From Hemerocallis citrina (taxonomy: Eukaryota; Streptophyta; Magnoliopsida; Asparagales; Asphodelaceae): DNA of 64,000 bases. The stretch lies in the NCBI GenBank assembly GCA_017893485.1, contig CM030366.1, positions 205,151,826 through 205,215,825 of the forward strand, given 5' to 3'. Below, in pieces: positions 22,031 to 32,315 of this stretch (its first letter is position 1; every line of letters starts with the position of its first letter). The notes under the pieces are model-generated. The model was not told the origin of the DNA, ran no database searches, and saw nothing but the letters and a program-made list of their open reading frames with translations. The position numbers and the translations under genes were made by a program.

Positions 22031-22042
22031 TGGTATCAGAGC
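22031..22042 (+). other. Primer-binding site (initiator tRNA-Met)
   Basis: TGGTATCAGAGC, complementary to the 3' end of plant initiator tRNA-Met, three bases after the 5' LTR. Minus-strand cDNA would be primed here. Confidence 0.95.
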
Positions 22043-22196
22043 CACGCTTTCTACACTTTCACACTTGTACAAATTTATAGGGAACGACACCCTAGAAGTG
22101 GACATTAGAGTGTGTGTTTGAATCTAGAGATTTAAATGTAAGTGACTTACATTTGTGTTGCTCTATGATTTATGCTTCTTCCTTTCTATCTCTAAG

Positions 22197-22553
22197 ATGG
22201 CTGATCACTTCGACCCTGCTGGAGGCGACGACTGGCATATCATTGAGGAAGAGTACCATCCTGGACAGGCAGATTCCGAGGACGAGTACTACCCTGGACA
22301 AGCTGATTTTGATGATGAGGAGTACCCTGAATCCCGAGAGATCACCCCACCTCCGGATTCATCTGATGATTCTTCTTCCGACGAAGAAGAAGTACCAGTT
22401 CCAAGTGGTCTTGTGGCTTCTCTTCAGAGGCAAGTGGAAACCCTGAAGGAGAGAGTTGGATTGTTGGAGGCTCAGCTGGAGAAGCGGAAGGCCGACTATT
22501 CTGTTCTTAGCCATCGGATTTGGGAACTTGAGAAGAAAAAAGAACCTAACTGA
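22197..22553 (+). CDS. Accessory pre-gag ORF, acidic with a coiled coil
   Basis: From ATG 22197 the frame encodes about 118 residues. It opens with an acidic region having repeated Tyr-His/Tyr-Pro-Gly-Gln-Ala-Asp motifs, then Asp/Ser/Glu-rich sequence, then a heptad-like helix (Leu-Gln-Arg-Gln-Val-Glu onward). It stops at 22551-22553 just after an A run (22534-22540). In the next frame the helix seems to continue to a stop at 22621-22623, ending in a basic Lys-Arg-Thr-Arg-Arg-Ser tail, so a one-base change in the A run may have cut the protein. It lies between the primer site and gag. I do not recognise the family; a Gag-assisting structural protein is only a guess. Confidence 0.6.
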   Translation: MADHFDPAGGDDWHIIEEEYHPGQADSEDEYYPGQADFDDEEYPESREITPPPDSSDDSSSDEEEVPVPSGLVASLQRQVETLKERVGLLEAQLEKRKADYSVLSHRIWELEKKKEPN

Positions 22554-22769
22554 TGTGCTGAAGGATGAGGTTGATGAACTGCGGGAAGAACTTCGAGCAG
22601 CGAAGAGGACCCGTAGGAGTTAGAGTGTTGTAGCTTCTGTTTCTTTCATTCTGATGTTTAGAGATGTTTTTTAAATTCGAATGTATAAACTTTTTTAATT
22701 CAATGAAATGGAGGTTGGTTTAAATTCTTGTTATATACTTCGAATTTGACGGATCTTTTGCATCAGAAT

Positions 22770-23774
22770 ATGTCGAGAAGAGGAGCAAGGAATGGGGAAG
22801 GTTTGGATCTGGAGACTGAACTTGCTAGGGTCTACCAGACACTGAATGCAGTGGCTCAGAACCAAGCTAGGGGGCCGGCAAATCCAGTGCCCGAGGCGAT
22901 TAAGCTGGTGGAATCGTTCAAGAGAATGAAACCACCTGTATTCGAGGGAAAGTCAGACCCAGATGCGGCTGACAACTGGATACGGCAAGTGGAGACGATC
23001 TTTGAGGTATTGGAGACCCCGGAGGGTAGCAAGGTCAAGTTGGCGACTTTGCAGCTGGAGAAGGACGCGGCGGTTTGGTGGCAATCCATGAAGAGGACCA
23101 TGGGAGGTCTGTTGTTTGGTTGGGAGGAATTTCTGGAGGAGTTTCGCAGCCACTATTTTCCCTCCGACGTCCAGGAGAAGAAGGCGATGGAGTTCCTGTC
23201 GCTTCAGCAAGGCAGCATGTCGGTGAGAGCATATGAGACCAAGTTTACTCAGCTCTCCAGGTATGCTCCAGAACTGGTGATGGATGAGGCCAAGAAAGCT
23301 CGCAAGTTCGAGCATGGTCTGAGGCCTAGCTTGAGATCTCGTATGATACCTCTTGGTATCAGGCGATTCGATAAGCTGGTCAAAAGGGCAGCAGCGACGG
23401 AGGCGGATATGGAGCAGTTCCACATGGCCCAGAACAGGAGGAACAACTGGCAGTCCGGGAAGAGGCCTGCACAATCGGGGAGTTTCAAGGGGCAACCATC
23501 TGCACAGAGGTTCAAACCGACAGGGGCGAACGCTATTGGTGTAGCTGGAGGACCTGGAAACAATGTGGTGAGACCTTCTGCGGTGACTTGCTACAACTGT
23601 GGTGAAACGGGGCATTACAAATCTCACTGTCCCAAACTACAGGGTGGAAACAGCAACGCACCAACGCAGCAGGCTGGGAAGAGGCCGTACCAATCAGGGC
23701 GAGTATTTGCCTTGACAGAAGCTGATGCTGAGGAGGCAGATCAGGTCATCTCTGGTACGAGGGCTGGTGTTTAG
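22770..23774 (+). CDS. gag: Gag polyprotein of the Ty3/gypsy element
   Basis: ATG 22770 opens 334 codons. The middle has the retrotransposon Gag fold signature (Pro-Pro-Val-Phe-Glu-Gly, Ala-Asp-Asn-Trp, Ala-Ala-Val-Trp-Trp, Phe-Tyr/His-Tyr-Phe-Pro, Ala-Tyr-Glu). A CCHC zinc knuckle (Cys-Tyr-Asn-Cys-Gly-Glu-Thr-Gly-His-Tyr-Lys-Ser-His-Cys, about 23589-23630) binds RNA. Gag forms the particle that packages the element's RNA in the cytoplasm. The frame ends at TAG 23772-23774, but the protease frame that follows is in the same phase. Between them lies an intron-like 87-nt stretch (separate entry). Confidence 0.9.
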   Translation: MSRRGARNGEGLDLETELARVYQTLNAVAQNQARGPANPVPEAIKLVESFKRMKPPVFEGKSDPDAADNWIRQVETIFEVLETPEGSKVKLATLQLEKDAAVWWQSMKRTMGGLLFGWEEFLEEFRSHYFPSDVQEKKAMEFLSLQQGSMSVRAYETKFTQLSRYAPELVMDEAKKARKFEHGLRPSLRSRMIPLGIRRFDKLVKRAAATEADMEQFHMAQNRRNNWQSGKRPAQSGSFKGQPSAQRFKPTGANAIGVAGGPGNNVVRPSAVTCYNCGETGHYKSHCPKLQGGNSNAPTQQAGKRPYQSGRVFALTEADAEEADQVISGTRAGV

Positions 23775-23841
23775 AGTCTTTGTCATTTCTTTTCCCTTTG
23801 TTTAGTGAGGCTGTTATGTAATGGTGTATATTATGTAACAG
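23755..23841 (+). other. Candidate 87-nt intron (or stop read-through) between gag and protease
   Basis: It starts GTACGAGG, is T-rich (TTTCTTTTCCCTTTGTTTAG in the middle) and ends TATGTAACAG. Its length is a multiple of three, it includes the only in-frame stop (23772), and its removal would join Gag to the protease directly through a Gly codon. The flanks then match the usual uninterrupted gag-protease spacing of related elements. Without splicing, the stop would have to be read through. Confidence 0.5.
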
Positions 23842-24218
23842 GCGAACTCTATCTTAATGGAATGAAAGCTGTCATATTGTTTGATACTGGATCCTCTCAT
23901 ACATTTGTGTCTCCAAAGTTTGCTAAAGTGTTGGGAGTTGAACCGAAGATTTTCCCAGGCAAGACCTTAGCAGTAGCTACTCCGTCAGGGGAAACTTTAA
24001 CCACTGATCGGTATTATGCTGATTGCGAGATTGTGATTGGGGATAGAATCTTTGGCATTGATCTGATCGAGCTGACTATCTTGGGAGTCGATGTTATCAT
24101 TGGCATTGATTGGATGTCGGTGTACAGTGCAAGCATCGAGTGTAAGACCAAGACGGTGACAGTGAAGGCTCCAGGAGGACCTGAAAGTCACGTTCCAAAG
24201 GAAGCGGAAATGTTCTAA
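23842..24218 (+). CDS. Aspartic protease of the Ty3/gypsy element
   Basis: The open frame has the retropepsin active site [10 protein letters not shown] (about 23878-23907) and the later Ile-Leu-Gly-Val-Asp-Val-Ile-Ile-Gly flap/C-terminal motif. It cuts the Gag-Pol precursor into its parts inside the particle. There is no convincing own start codon, which supports expression as a continuation of Gag. It ends at TAA 24216-24218, where the RT frame begins one phase further on. Confidence 0.85.
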
Positions 24219-24222
24219 GCTG

Positions 24223-27156
24223 GTGGCAACTATCCGCAAGGAAGAGACTCCTGTGGAAGTGCAAGGGATTCCTGTGGTTCGGGACTATCCGACAGTGTTC
24301 TTGGAAGATTTTCCTGGGTTACCCCCGCATCGTGATGTAGAGTTCAGCATCACTGTTCAACCGGGAAGTGCACCCATCTCTAAGGCACCGTATCGAATGG
24401 CTCCAGTGGAACAGGATGAGGTGAAACGGCAGATTGAGGAACTGTTGGGAAAAGGCTTTATTCAACCTAGTGCGTCACCTTGGGGAGCACCAGTGCTTTT
24501 GGTAAAGAAGAAGGATGGATCGATGAGAATGTGCATCGATTACCGGGAGCTGAATAAGGTCACTGTTCAGAATAAGTATCCGATTCCTCGAATTGATGAC
24601 TTGTTCGATCGTCTACAAGGAGCAGCTGTATTCTCCAAAATAGATCTTCGATCAGGTTACCACCAAGTTCGAGTGAAAGCTGAAGATGTGCATAAGACTG
24701 CGTTTAGAACTCGGCATGGGCATTACGAATTCTTAGTTATGCCATTCGGAGTGACGAATACACCTGCAATCTTCATGGACTTGATGAACAGAGTTCTGAG
24801 GCCGTTTATTGATTCTTTCGTCGTGGTGTTTATCGACGATATTCTCGTGTACTCCAAGTCAGAGGAGGAGCACACTGAGCATCTGGCAGCGGTGTTGCAG
24901 AAGCTGGAAGAGCAGCAGTTGTATGCCAAGTTATCCAAGTGCGATTTCTGGAAGTCTGAAGTGGCATTCCTAGGTCACATCCTTTCTAAGGAGGGAGTGG
25001 CAACTGACCCTCAGAAGATAGAGGCAGTGAGAGATTGGGCAAGGCCTACTACAGTGAAGGAAGTCAGAAGTTTCCTTGGAATGACTGGGTATTATCGGAG
25101 ATTCATTCAAGGTTATGCTCAGATAGCTGTACCGCTTACTGGACTGACCAAGAAGAATGTGAGCTTCAAGTGGACCGAGCAATGTGAGGCAAGTTTTCAG
25201 GAGTTGAAAGATAGACTGACTACTGCACCTATTTTGGCTTTGCCTAGAGCTGGTGTTGAGTATGACGTTTATAGCGATGCTTCACATCGGGGGCTTGGGT
25301 GTGTCTTAATGCAAGAAGGAAGAGTAATCGCTTATGGGTCCAGACAACTACGACCACATGAGAAGAATTACCCGACTCATGATCTGGAGTTGGCTGCGAT
25401 TATCTTTGCCTTGAAGCAATGGAGGCACTACGTGTACGGTGAGAAGTTGAATATGTACACGGATCATAAGAGCTTGAAGTATATATATCAGCAGAGGGAT
25501 CTCAATTTGAGGCAGCGGAGATGGTTGGAAGTGCTCGAGGATATGCGACCTGAGATCAAGTATCATCCTGGAAAGGCTAATGTTGTGGTTGATGCACTTA
25601 GCCGCAAGAGCAGTTTGGCCTGTTTAATTACAACTCAGAGGCATCTGATTGAGGAGCTGGACCGAGCTGGTATTGAGGTTGTCTTGCAAGGATTGGGAGC
25701 ATCTTTGGCTCAGTTGAGGCTTCAGCCTACTTTGAATGCAAGGATCATTGCAAGTCAGGAGGTTGATGCTGGTACTTTGGAGATGAAGGAGCAGGTTGGT
25801 GCTGGCAGGTTACCCGAATTTCAAATCAGGGATGGAGTGCTGTGGTTCGGAGATAGGCTGTGCGTTCCAAATCAGGCGGACCTGAAAGAGAGTATTCTTC
25901 AGGAGGCGCATGCTACTCTTCTGTCTGTACATCCTGGGAGTACTAAGATGTACAAGGACATCAAGCAGCATTTCTGGTGGTCAGGTTTGAAGCGGGATGT
26001 GGCTGAATTTGTCGCGAAGTGTGAGGTTTGTCAGCAAGTCAAAGCTGAAAATCAGAGACCCGGAGGTCTATTACAGCCGTTACCTATTCCGGAATGGAAG
26101 TGGGATAACATCAGTATGGATTTCATCACGGGATTGCCTAAGAGTCCCAAAGGCAATGATGCAATTTGGGTTATAGTCGATCGACTTACCAAGTCCACTC
26201 ACTTTTTGGCGATGAAACTCACTGCTTCGATGGACAAGTTGACTGAGATGTATGTTGGTGAGATTGTCCGACTTCATGGCGTTCCTTCAACCATTGTGTC
26301 TGATCGAGATGCGCGGTTTACTTCGCATTTCTGGAGGAGTCTTCAGGCAGCTTTGGGTACCAAGACAGATTTCAGCACTGCTTTTCATCCGCAAACCGAT
26401 GGGCAGACCGAGAGAGTCAACCGTATTCTTGAGGATATGCTTCGGTGTTGTATACGAGACTTTGGAGGCAGTTGGAAGAGGCATTTACCTTTGGTGGAGT
26501 TTGCCTACAACAACAGTTTTCAGGCTAGTATTGGGATGGCGCCGTACGAAGCTTTGTATGGCAGGAAGTGCAGGACTCCTGTTTGTTGGTATGAAGTAGG
26601 GGAGCGTCAGTTGTTTGGTCCTGAGCTTGTGCAGCTGACTTCTGAGAAGATTAATCTGATCAGGAAAAGGTTGGTGGAAGCTCAGAGCAGGCAGAAAAGC
26701 TATGCAGACAACCGGAGAAGGGACCTTGAGTTTGAGGTTGGTGACTTCGTCTTTCTCAAGGTATCGCCCAGTAAAGGTGTGGTTCGATTTGGCAGAGGCG
26801 GGAAGTTAGCCCCGAGGTTTATAGGCCCGTATAAGATATTGAAAAGGATCGGGAAAACTGCTTACCGGCTTGAATTACCGGAAGAGTTGTCTCAGGTGCA
26901 CAATGTCTTTCATGTGTCTATGCTGAGAGGTTATATTCCAGACCCGAGTCATCATTTGCCTGAAGTGCCGGAAGGTTTGCAGTTAGACCTGAATTACATC
27001 GAGTCTCCTGTTGAGATTGTTGATCGTCGAGAGAAAGTCTTGAGGAATAAGACGATACCGATGGTCAAGGTAGTCTGGAGAAACCACTTGGTTGAAGAGG
27101 CTACTTGGGAATCTGAGGAGAGGATGTTGAAGGACTATCCTGAGCTTTTTGCTTGA
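24223..27156 (+). CDS. pol: Pol: reverse transcriptase, RNase H, integrase, chromodomain
   Basis: The 977-codon open frame (first codon GTG, so likely reached from the protease) has, in order: RT from about residue 50 with Phe-Ile-Asp-Asp (203-206); RNase H from about 345 with Asp in Tyr-Ser-Asp-Ala, Glu in Asp-Leu-Glu-Leu and Asp in Tyr-Thr-Asp-His; the integrase zinc part (His 563, His 570, Cys 600, Cys 603); the integrase core D633, D694, E730; the Gly-Pro-Tyr-Lys-Ile region; and a chromodomain at about 925-977 (Val-Val-Trp-Arg-Asn-His, Ala-Thr-Trp-Glu, stop at 27154). It copies the RNA to DNA and inserts it; the chromodomain of this group is thought to steer insertion to heterochromatin. 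All catalytic residues I can check are present. A one-base phase change at about 24205-24216 separates it from the protease. Confidence 0.95.
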   Translation: MATIRKEETPVEVQGIPVVRDYPTVFLEDFPGLPPHRDVEFSITVQPGSAPISKAPYRMAPVEQDEVKRQIEELLGKGFIQPSASPWGAPVLLVKKKDGSMRMCIDYRELNKVTVQNKYPIPRIDDLFDRLQGAAVFSKIDLRSGYHQVRVKAEDVHKTAFRTRHGHYEFLVMPFGVTNTPAIFMDLMNRVLRPFIDSFVVVFIDDILVYSKSEEEHTEHLAAVLQKLEEQQLYAKLSKCDFWKSEVAFLGHILSKEGVATDPQKIEAVRDWARPTTVKEVRSFLGMTGYYRRFIQGYAQIAVPLTGLTKKNVSFKWTEQCEASFQELKDRLTTAPILALPRAGVEYDVYSDASHRGLGCVLMQEGRVIAYGSRQLRPHEKNYPTHDLELAAIIFALKQWRHYVYGEKLNMYTDHKSLKYIYQQRDLNLRQRRWLEVLEDMRPEIKYHPGKANVVVDALSRKSSLACLITTQRHLIEELDRAGIEVVLQGLGASLAQLRLQPTLNARIIASQEVDAGTLEMKEQVGAGRLPEFQIRDGVLWFGDRLCVPNQADLKESILQEAHATLLSVHPGSTKMYKDIKQHFWWSGLKRDVAEFVAKCEVCQQVKAENQRPGGLLQPLPIPEWKWDNISMDFITGLPKSPKGNDAIWVIVDRLTKSTHFLAMKLTASMDKLTEMYVGEIVRLHGVPSTIVSDRDARFTSHFWRSLQAALGTKTDFSTAFHPQTDGQTERVNRILEDMLRCCIRDFGGSWKRHLPLVEFAYNNSFQASIGMAPYEALYGRKCRTPVCWYEVGERQLFGPELVQLTSEKINLIRKRLVEAQSRQKSYADNRRRDLEFEVGDFVFLKVSPSKGVVRFGRGGKLAPRFIGPYKILKRIGKTAYRLELPEELSQVHNVFHVSMLRGYIPDPSHHLPEVPEGLQLDLNYIESPVEIVDRREKVLRNKTIPMVKVVWRNHLVEEATWESEERMLKDYPELFA

Positions 27157-27245
27157 TTGTATTTTTGTATCTTTTGTTCTTATTGTGTGTGTTGTATTTT
27201 TGTTTTTCTCACTCTTGATTGTAGTTCCGAGGACGGAACTATTCT

Positions 27246-27255
27246 AAGGAGGGAG
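27246..27255 (+). other. Polypurine tract
   Basis: AAGGAGGGAG three bases before the 3' LTR. It primes plus-strand DNA synthesis. Confidence 0.9.
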
Positions 27256-27258
27256 TGC

Positions 27259-30200
27259 TGTAATACCCTGATTTTTCAATTAATGAAAAATTATTTATTT
27301 TGCACGTAGTGTGCACGTGCAATATTTTGTTTGGATTATTTTATCATGATGTGTATATTTAAAAATATATTTTTCAAATCATTTTAGTACAAAAGCCTTT
27401 CTTTAAAGCCTTATTTTAATTTAGTAAAAAGCCCTTTTCTTAAAAAGCCCAAAAAGTATTTTATTTTATTTATTTTTATAAACTAGTTTTGGCCCACAAA
27501 GAAAGCCCATGAATGAACCTATTTTAATTAAACTTGTCATGTAGAAGACTTTTTTTTACTAAATTATTTTTATACAAATTTAAGAAGGTACAAATTTGGC
27601 CTAGTTGCATGCACGTGCACTACACGTACACGTGCAATGCACACTCACTATGGGAGGCCGGGTATCATTCTTTTTGGAGGGATTTTTGATTTTGGGTGTG
27701 GAGAACATGGTGGTAGTTTCTTAGTAGTGGGTAGTTTTCCTAACTCCTACTTTGATCTAAGCCCTTCATCCAACAACTACCCAAGCAATCTTGGCCCTCC
27801 ATTCCACTCATTTTTTAGTATAAATACCCCCCCTCTCATGGCTAATTTTGATATGCAAAGTATAATTTCTAAGCTATAGTATTGTAGTGATTGTGTGAGA
27901 TATAAAGATAGAGAGTTGTGTGGGCTTTTGTGCTTGGAGTGGCCGGCATCACTAAGGAGGGGAAGCTTTCGGTTGGTGCAAGGAGAAGCATTCGGCATTG
28001 GTTTGGAGGCTTGGAGCTTGAGTACTTTTGGCTAGGAGGAGGTGCTTTCATCTACAAGGACTTGTTGCTTTTTGTGTTTTCTCTCCATTCAAGGTGGGTA
28101 AAACATTTCATATTTCTAGTATAGAAGTCCATGCTAGTTTTGATTATCAAACACTATACATGAAAAATACTAATAAGAGCCCACTTTAATTGAAAAGTTA
28201 GTATATGAATGGATTGAAATGATGTGATTAATTTGTGTGTGAAATTCTAGCATGAAATTAATTATATGTAGAACTTTCTATGATGATTAGTTTAATTGAA
28301 TGATGGTGGAATATGGCTAGTTTGATGTGTGAAAATCTCCATTAAATTGTTTGTTAATTGAATGGTTGAAACGCGAAATTGACTAAGGAAATGACACACT
28401 TCAAAATTTGAATAGGGAGTTTGCTTGAATGTTTGAGTTGTAAATATGTTAATTCAGGAGTAGTGGTATATGTTGTGACATAGATGAACCAATGTAATTG
28501 CTTGTTGTCATCAAAATAGAAATACCCAAAAAATTAGTATTTTTGAGTTTTACCTATTCATGTGCAAAAAAAAAAAAAGAATCCTTTTGTGGATATGGGT
28601 ATGGAAAAATCCAAAAGATGTATATGGTGTGAATATAGATTAATAACAATGAGTTACCATAAGAGAATTGTGAAAGAAAAAGGGATTAGAAGACTAATTG
28701 ATTATTTCAATGTCGAAAATAAAAGAAATAGTAGATTTAGTGAGTAATTCATTGATTTGTGGGAAAAAATACATTTTTATAGTACAAAAAATTATTTTTA
28801 TCTTACTGGTACGAGTGAGAACTGATCTGGAAGTTTTCAGTAAATTTTTCCAAAGCAATAAGAAACTATGGTTACATGAATACCGAGTTATTTTTAAAAC
28901 TGTGCGAAAATAATACATATGGATTTTTGTGTGGGTTTAAGACAACCCGAGCCAGTGGCTCAGGCGGTCTCTGATCGCGGTCTGCTTCTCTGAGCGGTGC
29001 GGTTTGAACCTGGCCTTCACCACTTTTTTACCAAACTGAGTATATATATATACACAACTGTCAACCAACCCTATATACTTAATTCATTCCTTCTATACCG
29101 CTAGCACAGTCGGCCTGTTGGCGGGTGCTCTTGGCTCCTTCTCTGTCGTGCCTGGGTTCGATTCCTCCCTATGGCACTTATAAAAAAATATTTTTTTTGG
29201 GAGTTGTAGATGTCCAAAAAATGTGGAAAAAATATGGTAATTCTCCGAAAAATATAAGGAATTTTATGGGAATGGTTTGAGTATTATTTGAATGAATTTA
29301 ACTATGGTTGTAGTTAAAAAATGCATAGCTTGATATATGAGTTCATATAGATTAATATTATGGGATTAAAATTTGACAAAAGAAGTGAATGAGAACTTCA
29401 AGTATTAATTTGGTAAAAGAGATATAGTTGTGTGACATGATGCAAGTGTTTTCTCACTTGTGGAATAACATGAAATGTATACATCGTTTAGTAATGTAGA
29501 ATTATCATGATGTGACGATTGATAAGTATATGCAAAATTTGTGTAATGATGGACTTGGGAACAAAGTGAATTCATGAATTGAAAGAGAATGTACATGTGA
29601 GTTTGAGAACTCGACATGGGAATTGTATAAATTGAAGGTTGTGAAATGAAATTTGAAATAGAGTAGCTAAGTCTCCCCGGCATCGAGAAATGAAATAAGT
29701 GAAATTAGACCAAGGTTGGTCGAGATGAAATGAATGAATAAGTCCGGTTGATGGAGAGGCTAACTCTAGAGATTAATTTTGTTCATGATTTTTAATGAAA
29801 CTAAGGACTAGTGCATAGTGAAGACGTGATGAAAGTAAGAGAAAAACACTGAGTATGAGGGCCCTGGGTAGCGGCGAGAGCGTATCCCAGGAATTCCCAT
29901 GACGAGTCTGGGTGAGGATACTGTTCCAGAGTACCGTCCCAGTGGCGACGCTCGTGGGATGTTTGAAGACTACGGGTGGTGTCATGTTTATGGTGAGAGC
30001 GTATCCCAGGAATTCCCATGATGCATCTGGGTGAGGATACTACTCCAGAGTGCCTAAACATGAGTTCGTAGGTCAGATAACATCTAGGATACTTACCGTA
30101 ATTACAGTAGTAGATTAAATCATAACGGGGGATTGAACCCTATAAAGATGAAGAACGAATAAGGGCTTGCCCTCGGACCTATGTAGTATGGGATGCATAA

Positions 30201-30666
30201 AATCCGAACAAGTGTGCATTAGTGTCATATAACATAAGTAACTGCATTAAGGACTAAGTGCACAATCACAACACGACATCAATAGGGTAGTCCCTTTAGT
30301 TTGAAATGTGACGAGTTTGTGGTTGCTAAATATGAAATGTTAAGTTATACTATTTCCGGCATAGAGAGGATGGCCGTGTATAATGATCGTCGGTTGAATA
30401 AACTGACGTACCCACAGTCTGACATGCAGGTAAATGTTATGCTAAAGATTAAAGAGGATTTGGATGCTTAAAGATTATATCAAGCTGTTGTACTTGTATT
30501 TAATTGTTATATTTTACTTTCGCTGTGCAAAAGAAAAGATGTAAATGGATGTAATCTCTGATGTATGATGAAAAGTTTTAATTTCCCTGTAAAAGTGTAC
30601 TAAAGAAAGTGAAAAGATCCTGTAGAACATCTCGAATTCAGTGTATTTGGGATTCGGGGAGTTACA
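27259..30666 (+). repeat. 3' LTR of the Ty3/gypsy element (3408 bp)
   Basis: Near-identical to 18617-22027, including the TATA box (27819-27826), the two tRNA-like segments (28942-29165) and the internal direct repeats (29877, 29996). Differences are scattered single bases plus a three-base length change in a C run after the TATA box. It ends GGGGAGTTACA. Confidence 0.95.
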
Positions 30667-30890
30667 GACCTGGTAGTGTCCCATTAGAAAGAGTGATTTG
30701 ATAAGTATTGAGGATAGAGTTAGGGGTAGAGGAAGACCTAAACTAACTTGGGTGGAAACGGTGAGAAAATATATGATAGCTTGTAACCTTATAGAATATG
30801 TTGCGCTAAACTGAACGGAATGAAAAACCAGGATTCATGTGGCCGACCCCAACTAGTTGGGAAAAAGGTTTTGCTGCTGTTGTTGTTGTC
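30667..30890 (+). pseudogene. RTE-type LINE, 3' part, right half
   Basis: This continues the LINE interrupted at 18616, beginning with the duplicated GACCT. It encodes in pieces Arg-Gly-Arg-Gly-Arg-Pro-Lys-Leu-Thr-Trp, and His-Val-Ala-Asp-Pro near the end, then reaches a GCTGCTGTTGTTGTTG tail, the microsatellite-like 3' tail typical of RTE elements. Stops and frame changes make it a pseudogene. Confidence 0.8.
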
Positions 30891-31528
30891 AGAAACTTTT
30901 GTGTAAAAGAAATTTATGGTTCATATTGACATACTTAAATTAGCACCAAACCTCCTAACCGTAATTTTTTTATTCAAATATAAATATGATGTATTCGTTA
31001 GGATAAATGATAATATGACACTCCAAAATCCAAATGTACAACTTTATTTACAACTTTCTACAATTGTTCCACTTACAAAAAGTAAGTGGTCTCAACTAGG
31101 TATACTTATGTTTTTCGCTTTAAAGATTATATATCAATGGACCAATCATATTCAAGAGTCGCAAATATAGTTGCATTGGAGTGACATGCTATTGTTTCTC
31201 TTTTAATATAAAACAATCCTCAGGGAGTTTACTGTCAATTTAAAAACTCGGGGATAGAATAAATAAATGGCTAAATTCAGAATAAAATTCATTTTCCGAA
31301 ATAGAACCTCGGCGAAAAATGAGCTCTACCAGCTTCTTGTAGACCGGCAATCTCCGAGAGGAACCTTAACCCCCTTGGGGGGACCCGGTTCAGGTATGCC
31401 TTCCGAAGTACATATTCCCATATCCGATAAAGAGGGTTAGAGGGTCATTCAATTCAAAACAGTTGATTGAAGATGTTTTGTACATGTGGTTTGATACATA
31501 TATGAAACCAAAGATAGTTACCTTCTAA
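30891..31528. other. Unassigned DNA
   Basis: AT-rich to about 31250; then a less AT-rich stretch with AACCCCCTTGGGGGGACC (31368), a short palindrome. No gene recognised; the 84-codon frame at 30916 resembles nothing I know. Confidence 0.4.
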
Positions 31529-32143
31529 GAGCATCCACAGTCGTGATAGTTAAAAAATGCATAAATGGATAAATGCATATAGCAATTTATCATTTCGCTG
31601 CAGTCGTCGAAAGCTATATTTTACCATTTTAATTTAAAATAATCTAAATCGGAGAACGGACGGTACTTCACATTGCGTCATAGGAAAAAAAACAATTTAA
31701 AAGGTGGGATGGAACTTCGAGTTCCGTCGGAGAAAAAAAAATAAATTAAAAAAGGGTCAGACGGCACATGAAGTGCCGTCCAACCAAAAATTCCTTATAA
31801 AAGTTGGCTAATGTTTATTATTTGTTTTTTGTTTGTTTTACCAAAAATTCCTTATACCAAAAATACTAGTTCAGTTGTTTTTTATTTAGGAAAAATTTCT
31901 TTTTTTTGGAGAGACGGCACTTCAAGTGCCGTCCGATGATGATTTTTTTTTTAATTTTAATTTTTTTTGCGACAACACTTCGAGTTCCGTCATTCATATA
32001 TGCATAATTCTTATATCGATTCTCATATATAACTGACTACTGTAGCGATATATGCAAATTATGCATATTTGGCCAACGACTGCAGCATTATTTTTGATCA
32101 AATATGCATGTTATGCATAATTACCTAACCACTACAGATGCTC
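31529..32143. mobile_element. MITE with iterated palindromes
   Basis: Terminal repeats are GAGCATCCACAGTCGTGATAG (left) and the inverse of ..CACTACAGATGCTC (right). Five palindromic cores of the form GACGGNACTTCRAGTNCCGTC lie at about 31659, 31708, 31760, 31923 and 31972. The general plan (GAGCATCC ends, AT-rich interior, repeated short palindromes) matches 3052-3823. Left flank TAA has no matching right flank, so the duplication is lost or the class differs. No coding capacity. Confidence 0.65.
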
Positions 32144-32315
32144 TGGTGCTGATTTCAAATGCAATGATTGGCCCCCCTTGGTCTGACTTAAAGACTCGGA
32201 GTTTGGCCAAACAAAGCACTTGATAAACGAAATCCCTCGATTATGAGACCGGAAGACTAGACTGTCATTTCAGCCGACATGAAGGGCATGGGAGCTACAA
32301 CAATGGGGTATTATT

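Larger units (their letters stand above)
18617..30666 (+). mobile_element. Ty3/gypsy chromovirus (Tekay/Del-like), complete with both LTRs
   Basis: A 12-kb element with 3.4-kb LTRs (18617-22027 and 27259-30666) and the target duplication GACCT (18612-18616, 30667-30671). The primer-binding site is at 22031 and the polypurine tract at 27246-27255. Coding order is pre-gag ORF, gag with zinc knuckle, protease, RT, RNase H, integrase, C-terminal chromodomain. That order, the chromodomain and very long LTRs point to the Tekay/Del clade of chromoviruses. By eye I counted about two dozen differences between the LTRs, under 1%, so the insertion is recent. It landed in an RTE LINE fragment in the same orientation. 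RT and integrase catalytic residues are intact; two obstacles to a full polyprotein are a stop between gag and protease and a frame change between protease and RT. Confidence 0.95.

Noticed and set aside
22953..23627. Long antisense open frame of 224 codons in gag
   Set aside because: It is the shadow of the gag frame on the other strand, with low-information Arg/Leu/Pro-rich composition.
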